Below, piece by piece: positions 24,395-34,322 of a DNA stretch of 64,000 bases (positions are counted from its first letter, which is position 1; each line of letters begins with the position of its first letter). Below the pieces are notes generated by a model. It was not told the DNA's origin and searched no databases. It saw nothing but the letters and a program-made list of their open reading frames with translations. The position numbers and the translations under genes were made by a program. Source of the DNA: JAXLSZ01 sp046330315 (GTDB lineage Bacteria; Actinomycetota; Thermoleophilia; Solirubrobacterales; 70-9). The stretch spans positions 310,001 to 374,000 of the forward strand of contig JAXLSZ010000005.1 in the NCBI GenBank assembly GCA_046330315.1, read 5' to 3'.

Positions 24395-24894
24395 GCGCCG
24401 AGGGCAAGCGGCCGGCCGGCCGGAGGGTCACCCGGACCACGACCGAGACCGTGATCGACACCGAGCGCGGCGTCTTCATGATCTCGGTGGCGGCCGAGCT
24501 GGCCGAGATGCATCCCCAGACCCTGCGGATGTACGAGGCGCGCGGCCTGATCACGCCGCAGCGCTCGCCCAAGAACACGCGGCTCTACTCGCAGCGCGAC
24601 GTGGACCGGCTGCGCAGGATCCAGCGGATGACCACCGAGGGCGGGCTGAACCTCGCCGGGGTGGAGGCGGTGCTGGACATGGAAGGGCGGGTCGAGGAGA
24701 TGCGCTCGGAGCTGGAGCGGATGCGGCGCCGCACCGCGGAGCTCGAGCAGGAGATGGAGGCCGAGATCGAGCGGGTGCGCCGCTCCTTCAAAGCCGAGAT
24801 CGTGCCCTACCGCCGGCAGGAGGTCGTTCCGGCCGCCGACGCCAGGGCGGTGCAGATTCCGGTCTCCCGGGGCCGCGGGGAGAGGCGGGCATGA
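24391..24894 (+). CDS. hspR: MerR-family heat-shock repressor HspR
   Basis: HspR represses the dnaK operon in actinobacteria, with DnaK acting as co-repressor. The 167-residue protein has a MerR-type winged helix (about 28-98: [58 protein letters not shown]) followed by a coiled coil (about 105-145) and a short basic tail. Its likely operator is the inverted repeat over the dnaK -10. ATGA overlaps exist at both ends (dnaJ stop and the next ATG). Confidence 0.92.
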   Translation: MSAEGKRPAGRRVTRTTTETVIDTERGVFMISVAAELAEMHPQTLRMYEARGLITPQRSPKNTRLYSQRDVDRLRRIQRMTTEGGLNLAGVEAVLDMEGRVEEMRSELERMRRRTAELEQEMEAEIERVRRSFKAEIVPYRRQEVVPAADARAVQIPVSRGRGERRA

Positions 24895-25286
24895 GGGGGC
24901 GGCGAATCGCACCGGAGCGCAGGGCGCGCGCGGTCCTGCTGGCAGTCTCGGCGGGCCGCGTCGCGATCGGGCTCGGCGCGGCGCTCGCCACCGGGCCGGC
25001 GCTGCGGGCGCTCGGCTTCCCCGGGACCGACTCCTCGGGGCGGGCGCTGGCCAGGCTGGCGGGCAGCCGCGACATCGCCCTGGGCGGGCTGACGGTGGCG
25101 GCGCGCGACGATCGCGAGGCGCTGCGGGCGGCGGCGATCGCCGGGATAGCGGTGGACGCCGCCGATTCGGTCTCGCTCGGAGCGGCGGCGGCGCGCGGCG
25201 AGGCGATCGGGCGGGCGGGCGTCGTCGGCGCGATCTCCGGCGCCGCCGCGGCGCTGGCGGGGGCCTGGGCAGTGGGGCGCATCTAG
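24891..25286 (+). CDS. Small membrane protein, DUF4267-like
   Basis: A 131-residue Ala/Gly-rich protein with about four hydrophobic helices and the segments [20 protein letters not shown] and [17 protein letters not shown]. These look like the uncharacterised DUF4267-type membrane proteins; this is recognition from memory. The ATG overlaps the hspR stop, and clpB starts 10 bases after its stop, so it is fully embedded in the heat-shock operon. Its role there is unknown. ORF continuity and coupling argue that it is a real gene. Confidence 0.72.
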   Translation: MRGRRIAPERRARAVLLAVSAGRVAIGLGAALATGPALRALGFPGTDSSGRALARLAGSRDIALGGLTVAARDDREALRAAAIAGIAVDAADSVSLGAAAARGEAIGRAGVVGAISGAAAALAGAWAVGRI

Positions 25287-25296
25287 GAGCGCGGCA

Positions 25297-27942
25297 ATGC
25301 AACCGGACCGCTTCACGATCAAGTCCCAGGAGGCGGTGGCCGCCGCCCAGCGGATCGCCGCCGAGTCGGCGAACACCGAGGTCGCCCCGGCCCACCTGCT
25401 GGTCGCGCTGATCGGACAGGAGGAGGGACTGGTCAAGCCCGTCCTGGAGAAGCTCGGGGCCGACGCCGGGGCGATCCTCGGGCGGGCCGAGTCGGCCGTC
25501 TCGCAGCTTCCGCGGCTGAGCGGCGACGTCGAGCCCGAGGTGCGGCCGTCCTCGGCACTCGTCAAGACTCTGCAGCGGGCCGAGAAGGAGATGGCCGCGC
25601 TGGGCGACTCCTACATCTCCACCGAGCACATGCTGCTGGCCCTCGCCGATGCTCCCTCCGGCGTCGCGGACCTCCTGCCCGACCGCGACTCGCTGATGAA
25701 GGCGATCGCCGAGGTGCGGGGGCCGCACCGGGTCGACACCCCCAACCCCGAGGACACCGTGCAGGCGCTGGAGAAGTTTGGCCGCGACCTCACGCTGGAG
25801 GCGGAGCGCGGCAAGCTCGACCCGGTGATCGGCCGTGACGAGGAGATCCGCCGGGTGATCCAGGTCCTCTCGCGGCGGACCAAGAACAACCCGGTGCTGA
25901 TCGGCGACCCGGGAGTCGGCAAGACCGCGATCGTCGAGGGGCTGGCCCAGCGGATCGTCAGCGGGGACGTGCCCGAGAGCCTTCGCGAGCGCCGGGTGAT
26001 CGCGCTCGACATCGGCGCCCTGCTGGCCGGGTCCAAGTACCGCGGCGAGTTCGAGGAGCGCCTCAAGGCGGTGCTCAGCGAGGTGACCGCGGCCGAGGGC
26101 CAGGTCGTCCTCTTCCTCGACGAGCTGCACACGATCGTAGGGGCGGGGGCCGCGGAGGGCGCCGTGGACGCCGCGAATCTGCTCAAGCCGATGCTGGCGC
26201 GGGGCGAGTTGCGGGCGGTCGGCGCCACCACCCTCGACGAGTACCGCAAGCACATCGAGAAGGACGCGGCGCTGGAGCGGCGCTTCCAGCCGGTGCTGGT
26301 CGGCGAGCCCGACGTGCCCGCGACGATCGCGATCCTGCGCGGGCTGAAGGAGCGCTACGAGGTCCACCACGGGGTGCGGATCACCGACGCCGCGCTGGTC
26401 GCCGCCGCGACCCTCTCGGAGCGCTACATCGCGGACCGCTTCCTGCCCGACAAGGCAATCGACCTGATCGACGAGTCGGCATCGCGGCTGAAGATCGAGA
26501 TCGACTCGATGCCGACCGAGATAGACGAGGTCGAGCGCCGGGTGCAGCAGCTCGAGATCGAGCGCGAGGCCCTGAAGAAGGAGCGCGACGAGGCCTCCGC
26601 GGCCCGGCGCGAGGCGATCGAGGCCGAGCTGGCCGAGCTGCGCGAGCGCTCGGGGGAGATGAAGGCCCGGTGGCAGAACGAGAAGGGGGCGATCGAGACC
26701 CTCAAGGAGACCAAGGCCCAGCTCGAGGAGGCCAACCGCGAGGCCGAGCGGGCCGAGCGGGCGGCCGACCTGGAGCGCGCCGCGACGCTCCGCTACGGAG
26801 AGATCCCCGAGCTGGAGAAGACGGTTGCCGGGGCGGAGCAGAAGCTGGCGGAGATCCACGCCGAGGGCGGCTCGCTGCTCACAGAGGAGGTGACCGACGA
26901 GGACGTCGCCGAGGTGGTCGGCAAGTGGACCGGCATCCCGGTCTCGCGGCTGATGGAGGGGGAGGTCGAGAAGCTGATCCACATGGAGGAGCGGCTGCAC
27001 GAGCGGGTGGTCGGCCAGGACGAGGCGATCGCCGCGGTCTCGAACGCTCTGCGCCGCTCTCGCGCCGGCCTCTCCGATCCCGACCGCCCGATCGGCAGCT
27101 TCCTCTTCCTCGGACCGACGGGGGTCGGCAAGACGGAGCTGGCCAAGGCGCTGGCCGAGTTCATGTTCGACTCGGAGCGGGCGATCGTCAGGCTCGACAT
27201 GTCCGAGTACATGGAGAAGCACACCGTCTCGCGGCTGATCGGGGCTCCCCCCGGCTACGTCGGCTACGAGGAGGGCGGGCAGCTCACCGAGGCGGTCCGC
27301 CGCCGACCGTACGCGGTGGTGCTGCTCGACGAGATCGAGAAGGCCCACCCCGACGTCTTCAACACGCTGCTGCAGCTGATGGACGACGGCCGCCTCACCG
27401 ACGGGCAGGGTCGCACGGTCAGCTTCACCAACACGGTGCTGATCATGACCTCGAACGTGGGCTCCGATCGCATCGCCATGCCCTCGGCCTCCTCCGCTTC
27501 GCGTCCCGGGGGGGAGGGGTTCGGCGAGGACTACGAGCGGATCCGCGAGCAGATCGAGGAGGTGCTCGCCGCCACCTTCAAGCCCGAGTTCCTCAACCGC
27601 ATAGACGACACGGTGATCTTCCATCGGCTCTCCAAGGAGGACATCGGCGAGATCGTCGACCTCCAGGTCGAGCAGCTGGTGGGGCGGGTGCGCGAGCGCG
27701 GCATCGAGGTCTCCCTCACGGATGACGCCCGGACCCTGCTCGGCAACCTCGGCTACGACCCGACCTACGGCGCCAGGCCGCTGAAGCGGGTCGTCCAGCG
27801 CCAGCTCGTCGACAAGCTGGCCCTGAAGATCCTCGAGGGCGACTTCGCCGAGGGCGACACCGTCGAGGCGGATGCCTCGCAGGGCGAGATCGTCTTCGCG
27901 AAGGCGGCCGGCGGTAAGTCGGCCGAGGCGAAGCCGGCCTGA
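25297..27942 (+). CDS. clpB: ATP-dependent disaggregase ClpB
   Basis: ClpB threads aggregated proteins through its hexameric pore together with DnaK. The 881-residue protein has Clp-N repeats (about 1-145), the first AAA+ domain with Walker A GDPGVGKT near 203, the coiled-coil M domain (about 400-525, Glu/Arg-rich heptads) that distinguishes ClpB from ClpA/C, the second AAA+ domain with GPTGVGKTE near 607, and a C-terminal small domain. It is the last gene of the dnaK operon. A strong hairpin follows. Confidence 0.96.
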   Translation: MQPDRFTIKSQEAVAAAQRIAAESANTEVAPAHLLVALIGQEEGLVKPVLEKLGADAGAILGRAESAVSQLPRLSGDVEPEVRPSSALVKTLQRAEKEMAALGDSYISTEHMLLALADAPSGVADLLPDRDSLMKAIAEVRGPHRVDTPNPEDTVQALEKFGRDLTLEAERGKLDPVIGRDEEIRRVIQVLSRRTKNNPVLIGDPGVGKTAIVEGLAQRIVSGDVPESLRERRVIALDIGALLAGSKYRGEFEERLKAVLSEVTAAEGQVVLFLDELHTIVGAGAAEGAVDAANLLKPMLARGELRAVGATTLDEYRKHIEKDAALERRFQPVLVGEPDVPATIAILRGLKERYEVHHGVRITDAALVAAATLSERYIADRFLPDKAIDLIDESASRLKIEIDSMPTEIDEVERRVQQLEIEREALKKERDEASAARREAIEAELAELRERSGEMKARWQNEKGAIETLKETKAQLEEANREAERAERAADLERAATLRYGEIPELEKTVAGAEQKLAEIHAEGGSLLTEEVTDEDVAEVVGKWTGIPVSRLMEGEVEKLIHMEERLHERVVGQDEAIAAVSNALRRSRAGLSDPDRPIGSFLFLGPTGVGKTELAKALAEFMFDSERAIVRLDMSEYMEKHTVSRLIGAPPGYVGYEEGGQLTEAVRRRPYAVVLLDEIEKAHPDVFNTLLQLMDDGRLTDGQGRTVSFTNTVLIMTSNVGSDRIAMPSASSASRPGGEGFGEDYERIREQIEEVLAATFKPEFLNRIDDTVIFHRLSKEDIGEIVDLQVEQLVGRVRERGIEVSLTDDARTLLGNLGYDPTYGARPLKRVVQRQLVDKLALKILEGDFAEGDTVEADASQGEIVFAKAAGGKSAEAKPA

Positions 27943-28023
27943 GCGCCCCCCGGCCCCGGATCGACCCCGGGCGAGCTGACTGCGCTAACCCTGAGGTCGA
28001 GGCTTAGTCCCGCCCCTCCCTCG

Positions 28024-28071
28024 CCGAACGTCCCGGAGTACCCCCCGTAGCAACAACTCCGGGACGTTCGG
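28024..28071 (+). terminator. 16-bp-stem hairpin after clpB
   Basis: Arms ccgaacgtcccggagt (28024-28039) and actccgggacgttcgg (28056-28071) pair without mismatch around a 16-base loop. No T-tract follows; instead a long G-rich run begins at the end of the right arm. It is a probable transcription end or mRNA 3-prime stabiliser for the heat-shock operon. Confidence 0.65.
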
Positions 28072-28128
28072 GGGTGGGGTTCGGGGGTGGGGTTCGGGGG
28101 GTTGGGGCTGGGGTGGCGGGGTGGGATT
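28067..28128 (+). repeat. G-rich tandem repeat, possible G-quadruplex
   Basis: The unit ttcgggggtgggg is repeated twice and then decays to further GGGG blocks, giving at least eight runs of four or more G within about 60 bases of the plus strand. It lies directly after the clpB hairpin. Confidence 0.7.
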
Positions 28129-28148
28129 TACGAGATCGCAACGTTTCC

Positions 28149-28166
28149 GTCAACATTGGGTTGACA
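28149..28166 (+). promoter_or_regulatory. Inverted repeat and TTGACA ahead of the cell-wall module
   Basis: gtcaac-attgg-gttgac (28149-28165) is a perfect 6-bp inverted repeat. Its right arm overlaps TTGACA (28161-28166), a consensus -35. A matching -10 is not obvious at 17 bp. The rest of the 347-bp gap (27943-28289) holds no credible gene. Confidence 0.4.
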
Positions 28167-28289
28167 GCATTGGGATCCCGGGAGCTGAGCCGGCAAGTGA
28201 CCGCCCACTCCCAGGCGCTCAAGGTGGCGCCCGGAGGCACCGAAATAAGCTAGGCGAGGTCGGCATCGTGTGCCGGCCCTGCGCGCTGT

Positions 28290-29168
28290 ATGGAGAACAA
28301 CGGAACCACCAACACAGAGCACGACGCCAAGCGGCCCGGCCGGGGACCCGGGGCGCTGCGGCTCGCAGCCTGGAGGGCCCAGGAGAAGATCGTCTGGCCG
28401 GGCTCCGACGGCGCCCGAGCCGCCGCCGACGAGGCCCGCTGGCCGCTCGAGAACGTCGCCTGGTGGCTCCGCAGCCGCGTCGCCTGGCCGGCCGAGGACG
28501 CCTTCCGCAGGCGCGGGCAGGCCGGACGGACGGCGCTGGCCGGCGCCGCCGCCCTGGTGATCGCCGGCGCCGGCGTCACCGCCGCCTACGTGGGCACACG
28601 CGGCGGCTCCGAGCCGGCTCCGGAGCCGGTCGCCAGGACCGTGCCCGAGCCCGCTCCGGCTCCGGTCCTCGCCAAGCCGGTGGCGCAGCCCGTGGCCGGG
28701 GAGCCCACCCTCCACGGGGCCGCCCCGTCATTCGCGCCGGAGGCCGACGCCGCCAAGCCGGGCTCGGCTCCGGCCGGCGACCATGCCTCCAAGAGCGAGG
28801 GCACCGCGGCGCCGCCCAAGCCGGCGCCCTCCGGGAAGGCTCTGGGACCCGCCCCCCTGAGGGTCGCCGAGCGTTTCGCCGACGCCTTCGTGAACTACGA
28901 GGTGGGGCGGTCCAGTCCCGCCGTCCACGAGGCGTTCAGCAAGACCGCCACCGCGCCCCTCGCCCGCTCCCTCGCCCGCCGTCCTCCCCGCCAACCGGCC
29001 GGCGTCAAGGTCCCCAAGGCGAGAGTCCTCAACGTCGTCCCGGGACCCCACCGGGGTGGCTTCGTCGCGGTCAGCGTTTCGCTGCTGCGGGTCGGCACGA
29101 CCAGCGAGCTTCGGCTTCAGCTACAGCAGACCGCCCGCCGGTGGCGGGTCAGCGACGTGAGGGGCTGA
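28290..29168 (+). CDS. Single-pass membrane protein with Pro/Ala linker (TcpC-like C-terminal domain?)
   Basis: A 292-residue protein. The N-terminus is Arg/Trp-rich and cytoplasmic (about 1-78). One transmembrane helix follows (about 79-98, TALAGAAALVIAGAGVTAAY), then a long Pro/Ala/Glu linker (about 105-185), then a compact extracellular domain (about 188-292) with RVAERFADAFVNYEVGRSS and VAVSVSLLRVGTTSELRLQL. That last domain is reminiscent of the NTF2-like domains of conjugation proteins such as TcpC, but I cannot prove homology. Its stop shares a base with the next ATG, so it works with the lytic transglycosylase. Confidence 0.7.
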   Translation: MENNGTTNTEHDAKRPGRGPGALRLAAWRAQEKIVWPGSDGARAAADEARWPLENVAWWLRSRVAWPAEDAFRRRGQAGRTALAGAAALVIAGAGVTAAYVGTRGGSEPAPEPVARTVPEPAPAPVLAKPVAQPVAGEPTLHGAAPSFAPEADAAKPGSAPAGDHASKSEGTAAPPKPAPSGKALGPAPLRVAERFADAFVNYEVGRSSPAVHEAFSKTATAPLARSLARRPPRQPAGVKVPKARVLNVVPGPHRGGFVAVSVSLLRVGTTSELRLQLQQTARRWRVSDVRG

Positions 29169-30847
29169 TGAGGCGGCTGGGGACAGCGATCTGCGCCGCC
29201 GCCTCGGTGGTCGCGCTGGGCGCTCAGAGCGCCGGAGCGCAGGACGAGCCCCTCGCCCCTGCCTCCGCGACGCCGGCGACCCCGCAGGCGAGCACCGCCC
29301 CGGCACCGACCACCGGCGCGGTCCAGGGGCCCCCGATCGTCGCCCCTCCGGCTCCGAAGACGACCCCCGCCCACCCGGTGCCCGCCCCGTCCGACGGCGG
29401 AACGGCACCATCGCCCAAGCCCTCCGAGAAGGACGCCGGCAAGCAGCACGCGACCGACGCCAACCCTCAGCCCTCCACCGGCGGCGCCAGCGACACCGGC
29501 TCCAACCCCTTCTCGGTGTCCATCCCCGCGCCCTCCTTCGGGTCGCCGGGGCCGGCAACCGGGTCCTGCCTCACCACCTCCCCGCCCCCCGGGCTGCTGC
29601 CGATCTACCAGCGGGCCGCGGCAGCCTACGGGCTCGGTCCGCAAGGGCCGGCGGTGCTCGCGGCGATCAACCAGATCGAGACCAACTTCGGCGAGCTCAA
29701 CCACGTGACCTCCTCGGCGGGGGCGATCGGCTGGATGCAGTTCATGCCCTCCACCTGGACGATGTACGGGGTCGACGCCAACGGCGACGGGAGCCGGGAT
29801 CCCTACGACCCCGAGGACGCTATCTTCGCCGCCGCCCGCTACCTGCGCGCCTCGGGTATGCCCGAGGACACGGCCGGCGCGATCTACGCCTACAACCACG
29901 CCGACTGGTACGTGTCCGAGGTCCTCGCCAACGCGGGCTGCATGGGCACGATGACCGGCGGGGGTTTCACGCTGGAGCCGCGGATCCCGGTGCTCAGCTG
30001 CAAGCCTGCCCCCGGCTGGGCGAACCAGATCCCCGGCCCCTACCTGAGCGCCTTCGAGGGCGCCGCCGGCCGCTACGACCTCGGCCGCCGCGGCGTCTGG
30101 GCGCTGGCGGCCGTCGCCAGGCTCGAGTCCGACTTCGGCAAGGGCATGACCAAGCGCCAGCTGCGCCGCAGCGGGCCGCTGGGACTCGACGCCTGGGAGT
30201 GGCGGCGCTACGGCGTGGACGGCGACGCCGACGGGGTGGTCCGCCACTCCAGCATCGGCGACTCCGCCGCGACCCTGGCCCGGCTCGCCTGGTCCCGCGG
30301 CGGCCTGGAAGCGGGCCTGTTCAGCCACAACCAGGCCCAATGGTACGTGGACGAGGTGATCCAGGAGGCCGACGCGATGGCGGGCACCTGCCGCGTGACC
30401 ACGGTCGCCTGGCGGATCCAGTTCCCGCAGATCACCTCCAGCCCGATCAACTGGCAGAACCTCGCCCTTTCCAACAGCCTCGAGAGGCGGGACCTCGACA
30501 CCGGCGCGATCGACCCCCGCATCGTCGGGCTGATCGGGGCGATCACCCAGAGCCACACGATCACCATCTCGGCGCTGCGCTCCGACCACTCGATGTACGC
30601 GGCGAGCGGTTACGTCTCCAACCACTACTACGGCCGCGCGATGGACATTGCCGTGGTCGACGGGGTCCCCTGCACGAACACCTCGCCATCCGCCCCCTGC
30701 GGCCAGCTCGGGGAGAGCCTCGCGCACCTCGCCGGCCCCTCCCACCCCACCGAGCTGATCTACTGCTACGACCTGGACGGCCCCTCGGGCCCGGCCTGGG
30801 CGCAGGCCGACCACTGCGACCACGTCCACGTCGGCTTCGACCGCTGA
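29168..30847 (+). CDS. Exported multidomain cell-wall hydrolase: two transglycosylase domains plus M15-like domain
   Basis: A 559-residue secreted protein. It has a signal peptide (about 1-24), a Pro/Ser/Ala linker to about 125, and a lytic-transglycosylase domain with catalytic Glu in INQIETNFGEL and the MltB/SLT segment AGAIGWMQFMPSTW. A second, diverged copy follows (VARLESDFGKG then RSGPLGLDAWEWRRYGVDGD). The C-terminal domain has SNHYYGRAMDIAVV and CDHVHVGFDR, the His/Asp/His pattern of M15-like peptidases. It could cut both glycan and peptide of peptidoglycan. It is coupled to the membrane protein upstream, as in cell-wall-crossing (secretion or spore/pilus) modules. Confidence 0.8.
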   Translation: MRRLGTAICAAASVVALGAQSAGAQDEPLAPASATPATPQASTAPAPTTGAVQGPPIVAPPAPKTTPAHPVPAPSDGGTAPSPKPSEKDAGKQHATDANPQPSTGGASDTGSNPFSVSIPAPSFGSPGPATGSCLTTSPPPGLLPIYQRAAAAYGLGPQGPAVLAAINQIETNFGELNHVTSSAGAIGWMQFMPSTWTMYGVDANGDGSRDPYDPEDAIFAAARYLRASGMPEDTAGAIYAYNHADWYVSEVLANAGCMGTMTGGGFTLEPRIPVLSCKPAPGWANQIPGPYLSAFEGAAGRYDLGRRGVWALAAVARLESDFGKGMTKRQLRRSGPLGLDAWEWRRYGVDGDADGVVRHSSIGDSAATLARLAWSRGGLEAGLFSHNQAQWYVDEVIQEADAMAGTCRVTTVAWRIQFPQITSSPINWQNLALSNSLERRDLDTGAIDPRIVGLIGAITQSHTITISALRSDHSMYAASGYVSNHYYGRAMDIAVVDGVPCTNTSPSAPCGQLGESLAHLAGPSHPTELIYCYDLDGPSGPAWAQADHCDHVHVGFDR

Positions 30848-30887
30848 GAGCGCCAACCGCCCCGGGCGCCGGGGCCGTATCCGCTGC

Positions 30888-31370
30888 ATGAGCGGCGCGA
30901 TCGAGCGCACCCAGCGGCTGGCACAGCCGCGGCCGCAGGCCTTCGAGTTCTTCGCCGACGCCTTCAACCTGGAGGCGATCACGCCGCCGTGGCTCCACTT
31001 CAGGGTCCTGACCGACCCCCCCATCGAGATCGGTGAGGGCACGCTGATCGACTACCGGCTGCGCCTCCACGGGGTGCCGGTCCGCTGGCGCACGGAGATC
31101 CGCGAGTGGCGCCCCCCGGAGCGCTTCCGGGACGTGCAGATCCGGGGGCCCTACGCGGTCTGGGACCACACCCACAGCTTCGAGCCCAACGGCGCCGGCG
31201 GGACCGTGATGCGCGACCTGGTGCGCTACGAGATGCCGCTCGGGCCTCTGGGCCAGCTCGCCGAGCGGCTCCTCGTTCGCCGCGACCTGGAGAGGATCTT
31301 CGACTACCGGGCCGCCGCGATCGAGCGGCTCAGCCCGGGTGCGCGGCGGGGGCCGCGGCCAGCTCGGTGA
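30888..31370 (+). CDS. SRPBCC-family (START-like) ligand-binding protein
   Basis: A 160-residue protein with the SRPBCC pattern: [25 protein letters not shown] at the N-terminus, [20 protein letters not shown], and [18 protein letters not shown]. This corresponds to the CoxG/YfiT-like START group that binds hydrophobic ligands. Ligand and role are unknown. Its last 41 bases overlap the end of the convergent gene on the other strand. Confidence 0.82.
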   Translation: MSGAIERTQRLAQPRPQAFEFFADAFNLEAITPPWLHFRVLTDPPIEIGEGTLIDYRLRLHGVPVRWRTEIREWRPPERFRDVQIRGPYAVWDHTHSFEPNGAGGTVMRDLVRYEMPLGPLGQLAERLLVRRDLERIFDYRAAAIERLSPGARRGPRPAR

Positions 31371-31962
31371 GTGGGACCCGGAGCCTGCGGCGCAGCTCCT
31401 CGGCCGCCCTCCCGGTCGCCCGGTCGTGCCCGGCGTGCACCAGCACCACGTCGGTGGCCGGGAAGGAGCGCAGGGCGTCCTCGGCTGCCTGCAGCAGGTC
31501 GCCGTCGCCCACCTGACCGCGGGCGTCGAGGCCGGCCGCGGCCAATCCCGCGAGTGAGTGCACCAGCCTCACCTGGGCCTCCTCGCGGGCCGGCTCGACG
31601 TCGGAGAGCCACTGCGAGAGAGCGCTGGCGCGGGCCGGCGCGACGACCAGGATCTCCGCCGGCGGCGAGGGCCTTTCCTCGAGCAGGCCGAGCAGCCCCT
31701 CGACGACGCCGGGCTCGTCGACGGGCTCCCCGGCGAGCAGCAGAAGGTGGCCGCCGGAGTCGGTCGCGGGGGCGATCTCGATCGGCTCGTCGGGCCGCTG
31801 CATGGCGGCGACCACGACGATCACCAGCGCGCACATCTCGCCCGCCGCCACGCCGATGCCGGGGCCGCCGACCAGCATCCCCACCGCCCCGGGAAGGACC
31901 AGGCCGGCGACGATCAGCGGCAGCATCCAGGCCTTCAGGAAGCGGTGTCCGGGATCCCACAT
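31330..31962 (-). CDS. Two-TM membrane protein with a Usp-like cytoplasmic domain
   Basis: A 210-residue protein. The N-terminal region (about 8-55) holds two adjacent hydrophobic helices ([20 protein letters not shown] and [14 protein letters not shown]). The remainder is an alpha/beta domain with [33 protein letters not shown] and [20 protein letters not shown], resembling a universal-stress or Rossmann-like fold. I do not recognise the family. ATG 31962 follows TAGATT (31978-31973) by 10 bases. It is divergent from the methyltransferase gene. Confidence 0.65.
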   Translation of the reverse strand: MWDPGHRFLKAWMLPLIVAGLVLPGAVGMLVGGPGIGVAAGEMCALVIVVVAAMQRPDEPIEIAPATDSGGHLLLLAGEPVDEPGVVEGLLGLLEERPSPPAEILVVAPARASALSQWLSDVEPAREEAQVRLVHSLAGLAAAGLDARGQVGDGDLLQAAEDALRSFPATDVVLVHAGHDRATGRAAEELRRRLRVPLTELAAAPAAHPG

Positions 31963-32031
31963 CGGTGATCGAAATCTAGCCGCTCGCACCCGTCTGCGGC
32001 CCGGGGGGACGGCCGCCGCGAGCGCCTCTTC

Positions 32032-32037
32032 TAAAGT
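32032..32037 (+). promoter_or_regulatory. TAAAGT -10 element, methyltransferase gene
   Basis: TAAAGT at 32032-32037 is followed by 6 bases and the GTG at 32044, giving a leaderless layout. Confidence 0.45.
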
Positions 32038-32043
32038 GGTCCG

Positions 32044-32685
32044 GTGGGCCGGATCTACGACGCCACCTACGGAAGGATCTTCGCGGCGCTCTACGACCGC
32101 GCCCTGCGGGGCACCGAGCGGGCCGGTCTGCGCCACATGCGCCGCGAGCTTCTCTCCGAGGCCCGCGGCCGGACCATCGACATCGGCGCCGGGACGGGCG
32201 CCAACCTGGGCCTCTTCCCGCCCGCGGTCACCGAGCTGGTCCTGGCGGAGCCCGACCCCCACATGGCGCGCCGGCTTCGCGGCCGGCTGAAGTCCGGGGA
32301 CACGGCCATGCTGATCGATAGCCCGGCCCACCGGCTCCCCTTCGAGGACGCGAGCTTCGACACCGCGGTGTTCACCCTCGTCCTCTGCACGGTCCCCGAC
32401 CCCGCCCGGGCGATCGCGGAGGCGGCGAGGATCCTGCGCCCCGGGGGCAAGCTTCTCTTCCTGGAGCACGTCCGGTCCGAGGACCCGGCCACGGCGCGCT
32501 GGCAGGACCGCCTGGAGAAGCCCTGGCGCCTGGTCGGGGACGGCTGCCACTGCAACCGCGACACGGTCGCCGAGCTCGAGGCCTCGACACTGCTGGTCCA
32601 CCGCACCGAGCGGGGGCGGGTCCCGAAGGCCCTGCCGATAGTCCGCCCCCTGGTGCGCGGAACCGCCTTGCGCCCGCCCGCCTAA
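32044..32685 (+). CDS. Class I SAM-dependent methyltransferase (Methyltransf_11-like)
   Basis: A 213-residue methyltransferase. SAM motif I is [16 protein letters not shown] near 45-58, the acidic residue is in [14 protein letters not shown], and the post-motif segments are [20 protein letters not shown] and [15 protein letters not shown]. The sequence is close to small lipid/quinone-type methyltransferases (UbiE/PmtA-like) with the typical LEHVRS; substrate unknown. The GTG at 32044 is set by the upstream -10. Confidence 0.85.
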   Translation: MGRIYDATYGRIFAALYDRALRGTERAGLRHMRRELLSEARGRTIDIGAGTGANLGLFPPAVTELVLAEPDPHMARRLRGRLKSGDTAMLIDSPAHRLPFEDASFDTAVFTLVLCTVPDPARAIAEAARILRPGGKLLFLEHVRSEDPATARWQDRLEKPWRLVGDGCHCNRDTVAELEASTLLVHRTERGRVPKALPIVRPLVRGTALRPPA

Positions 32686-32736
32686 CGTGAAAGAAACCAG
32701 TCCATCCCACTTGATCCGGACCAGGAGAGGAGACCG

Positions 32737-33018
32737 ATGCCCACCTACGTGATGCTGACCAACCTGACCCCCGACGGGGTGAGGACGCTGAAGAACAACC
32801 CCGGCCGTGTCGGAGAGGTCAACAAGGAGGTCGAGCAGATCGGCGCCAAGGTGATCTCCCAGTACGCGACCCTCGGCCCCTACGACTTCGTGACGATCAT
32901 CGAGGCCCCCGACGACAAGACGATGGCCAAGGTCTCGGTGGAGCTGGGGTCGCGGGGCACGATGAGCACCCAGACCCTGGCGGCGATGCCGGCCGACGAG
33001 CTGGCCGGCTCCCTCTAG
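32737..33018 (+). CDS. GYD-domain protein
   Basis: A 93-residue single-domain protein. [20 protein letters not shown] at the start, [20 protein letters not shown] (the GPYD variant of the GYD motif) in the middle and a C-terminal ELAGSL fit the GYD family of small ferredoxin-like-fold proteins. Function is unknown. A good AGGAGAGGAG ribosome site precedes the ATG. It lies 16 bases before purD and may be the first gene of that purine operon. Confidence 0.85.
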   Translation: MPTYVMLTNLTPDGVRTLKNNPGRVGEVNKEVEQIGAKVISQYATLGPYDFVTIIEAPDDKTMAKVSVELGSRGTMSTQTLAAMPADELAGSL

Positions 33019-33034
33019 GGCGCCGGAGCCGGGC

Positions 33035-34315
33035 TTGAGGGTCCTCGTAGTCGGGGGAGGCGGCCGCGAGCACGCGATCGTGCGGGCCCTGGCGCGCTCC
33101 GCCCGGCGCCCCGAGCTGCTCTGCGCCCCCGGCAACCCGGGGATCGCCGGAGACGCCCGGTGCCTGCCCGAGGTCTCGGCGGGGGACGTCGAGGGGATCG
33201 TCGGCGCCGCGCGCGAGGCCGCCGCCGACCTGGTCGTGGTCGGGCCCGAGGCGCCGCTCGTCGCCGGGGTGGTCGACGCGCTCGAGGCGGCGGGCGTCCC
33301 CGCCTTCGGCCCGAGCGCCGCCGCGGCGCGGCTGGAGGGATCCAAGTCCTTCGCCAAGGCCGCCATGCAGCAGGCCGGCGTTCCCACCGCGTCCCACACC
33401 GTGCTCGGAGGTCGCGAAGAGGCGACGGCACGGATCTCCGATGCCGCCTACCCGCTGGTGCTGAAGGCCGACGGGCTGGCCGCCGGCAAGGGGGTGATCG
33501 TCTGCCCGTCCGAGGAGGAGGCCCGCTCGGCGCTCGACGTCTTCTTCACCGAGCGCCGCTTCGGCGAGACCGCCGTCGTCCTCGAGGAGTTCCTCGAGGG
33601 CGAGGAGCTCTCGCTGCTCGCGCTCTGCGACGGCGAGAACGTCCTCCCCCTGGCCCCGGCCCAGGACTACAAGCGGATCGGTGACGGGGACAGCGGGCCC
33701 AACACCGGCGGGATGGGCAGCTATTCGCCCGTCCCGGCGATCGGGGCGCAGGAGGTCGAGGAGCTCGCCGACGCAGTCCACCGCCCGATCGTCGAGCTGA
33801 TGGCGGGCCGGGGCGAGCCCTTCCGCGGGGTGCTCTACGCGGGCCTGATGCTCGGCCCCGACGGCCCCAGGGTGCTCGAGTACAACGTCCGCTTCGGGGA
33901 CCCCGAGACCCAGGCGGTGCTGCCGCGCCTGCGCTCGGACCTGGTCGACCTCTGCCTCGCCTCCCGCGAGCCGGGCGGCCTGGCCGGGGCCGGCGCCGAG
34001 TTCGGCGAGGACTGGGCCGTCACCCTGGTGCTCGCCTCCGCCGGCTACCCGGACTCGCCGAGGACCGGCGACGCGATCACGGGGATCGAGGAGGCCGCGG
34101 AGATCGCCGAGGTGACCCACGCCGGGACCGCGGGCCGCGACGGGGAGATCGTCACCGCCGGGGGACGGGTCCTCAACGTCACCGCGCTTGGCCCGACCGC
34201 GGCGGCCGCACGCCGGCGCGCATACGATGCGGCGGCGCGCATCCACTTCGACGGGATGCAGCTGAGATCCGACATCGCCGAGCGCGCCGTCCAGCGCGCC
34301 GGCCTGACCCAGTGA
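33035..34315 (+). CDS. purD: Phosphoribosylamine-glycine ligase (GARS)
   Basis: PurD makes GAR from phosphoribosylamine, glycine and ATP (step 2 of IMP synthesis). The 426-residue ATP-grasp enzyme begins with the Rossmann-like [17 protein letters not shown] and has [57 protein letters not shown] and [11 protein letters not shown] in the canonical order. The start is a TTG. It is followed by purE after 7 bases. Confidence 0.96.
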   Translation: MRVLVVGGGGREHAIVRALARSARRPELLCAPGNPGIAGDARCLPEVSAGDVEGIVGAAREAAADLVVVGPEAPLVAGVVDALEAAGVPAFGPSAAAARLEGSKSFAKAAMQQAGVPTASHTVLGGREEATARISDAAYPLVLKADGLAAGKGVIVCPSEEEARSALDVFFTERRFGETAVVLEEFLEGEELSLLALCDGENVLPLAPAQDYKRIGDGDSGPNTGGMGSYSPVPAIGAQEVEELADAVHRPIVELMAGRGEPFRGVLYAGLMLGPDGPRVLEYNVRFGDPETQAVLPRLRSDLVDLCLASREPGGLAGAGAEFGEDWAVTLVLASAGYPDSPRTGDAITGIEEAAEIAEVTHAGTAGRDGEIVTAGGRVLNVTALGPTAAAARRRAYDAAARIHFDGMQLRSDIAERAVQRAGLTQ

Positions 34316-34322
34316 GGACCAC

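Noticed and set aside
24325..27624. A 1099-codon open frame on the minus strand opposite dnaJ-hspR-clpB
   Set aside because: It is low-complexity Leu/Arg/Asp-rich antisense of ClpB with no domain. High GC leaves antisense frames open.
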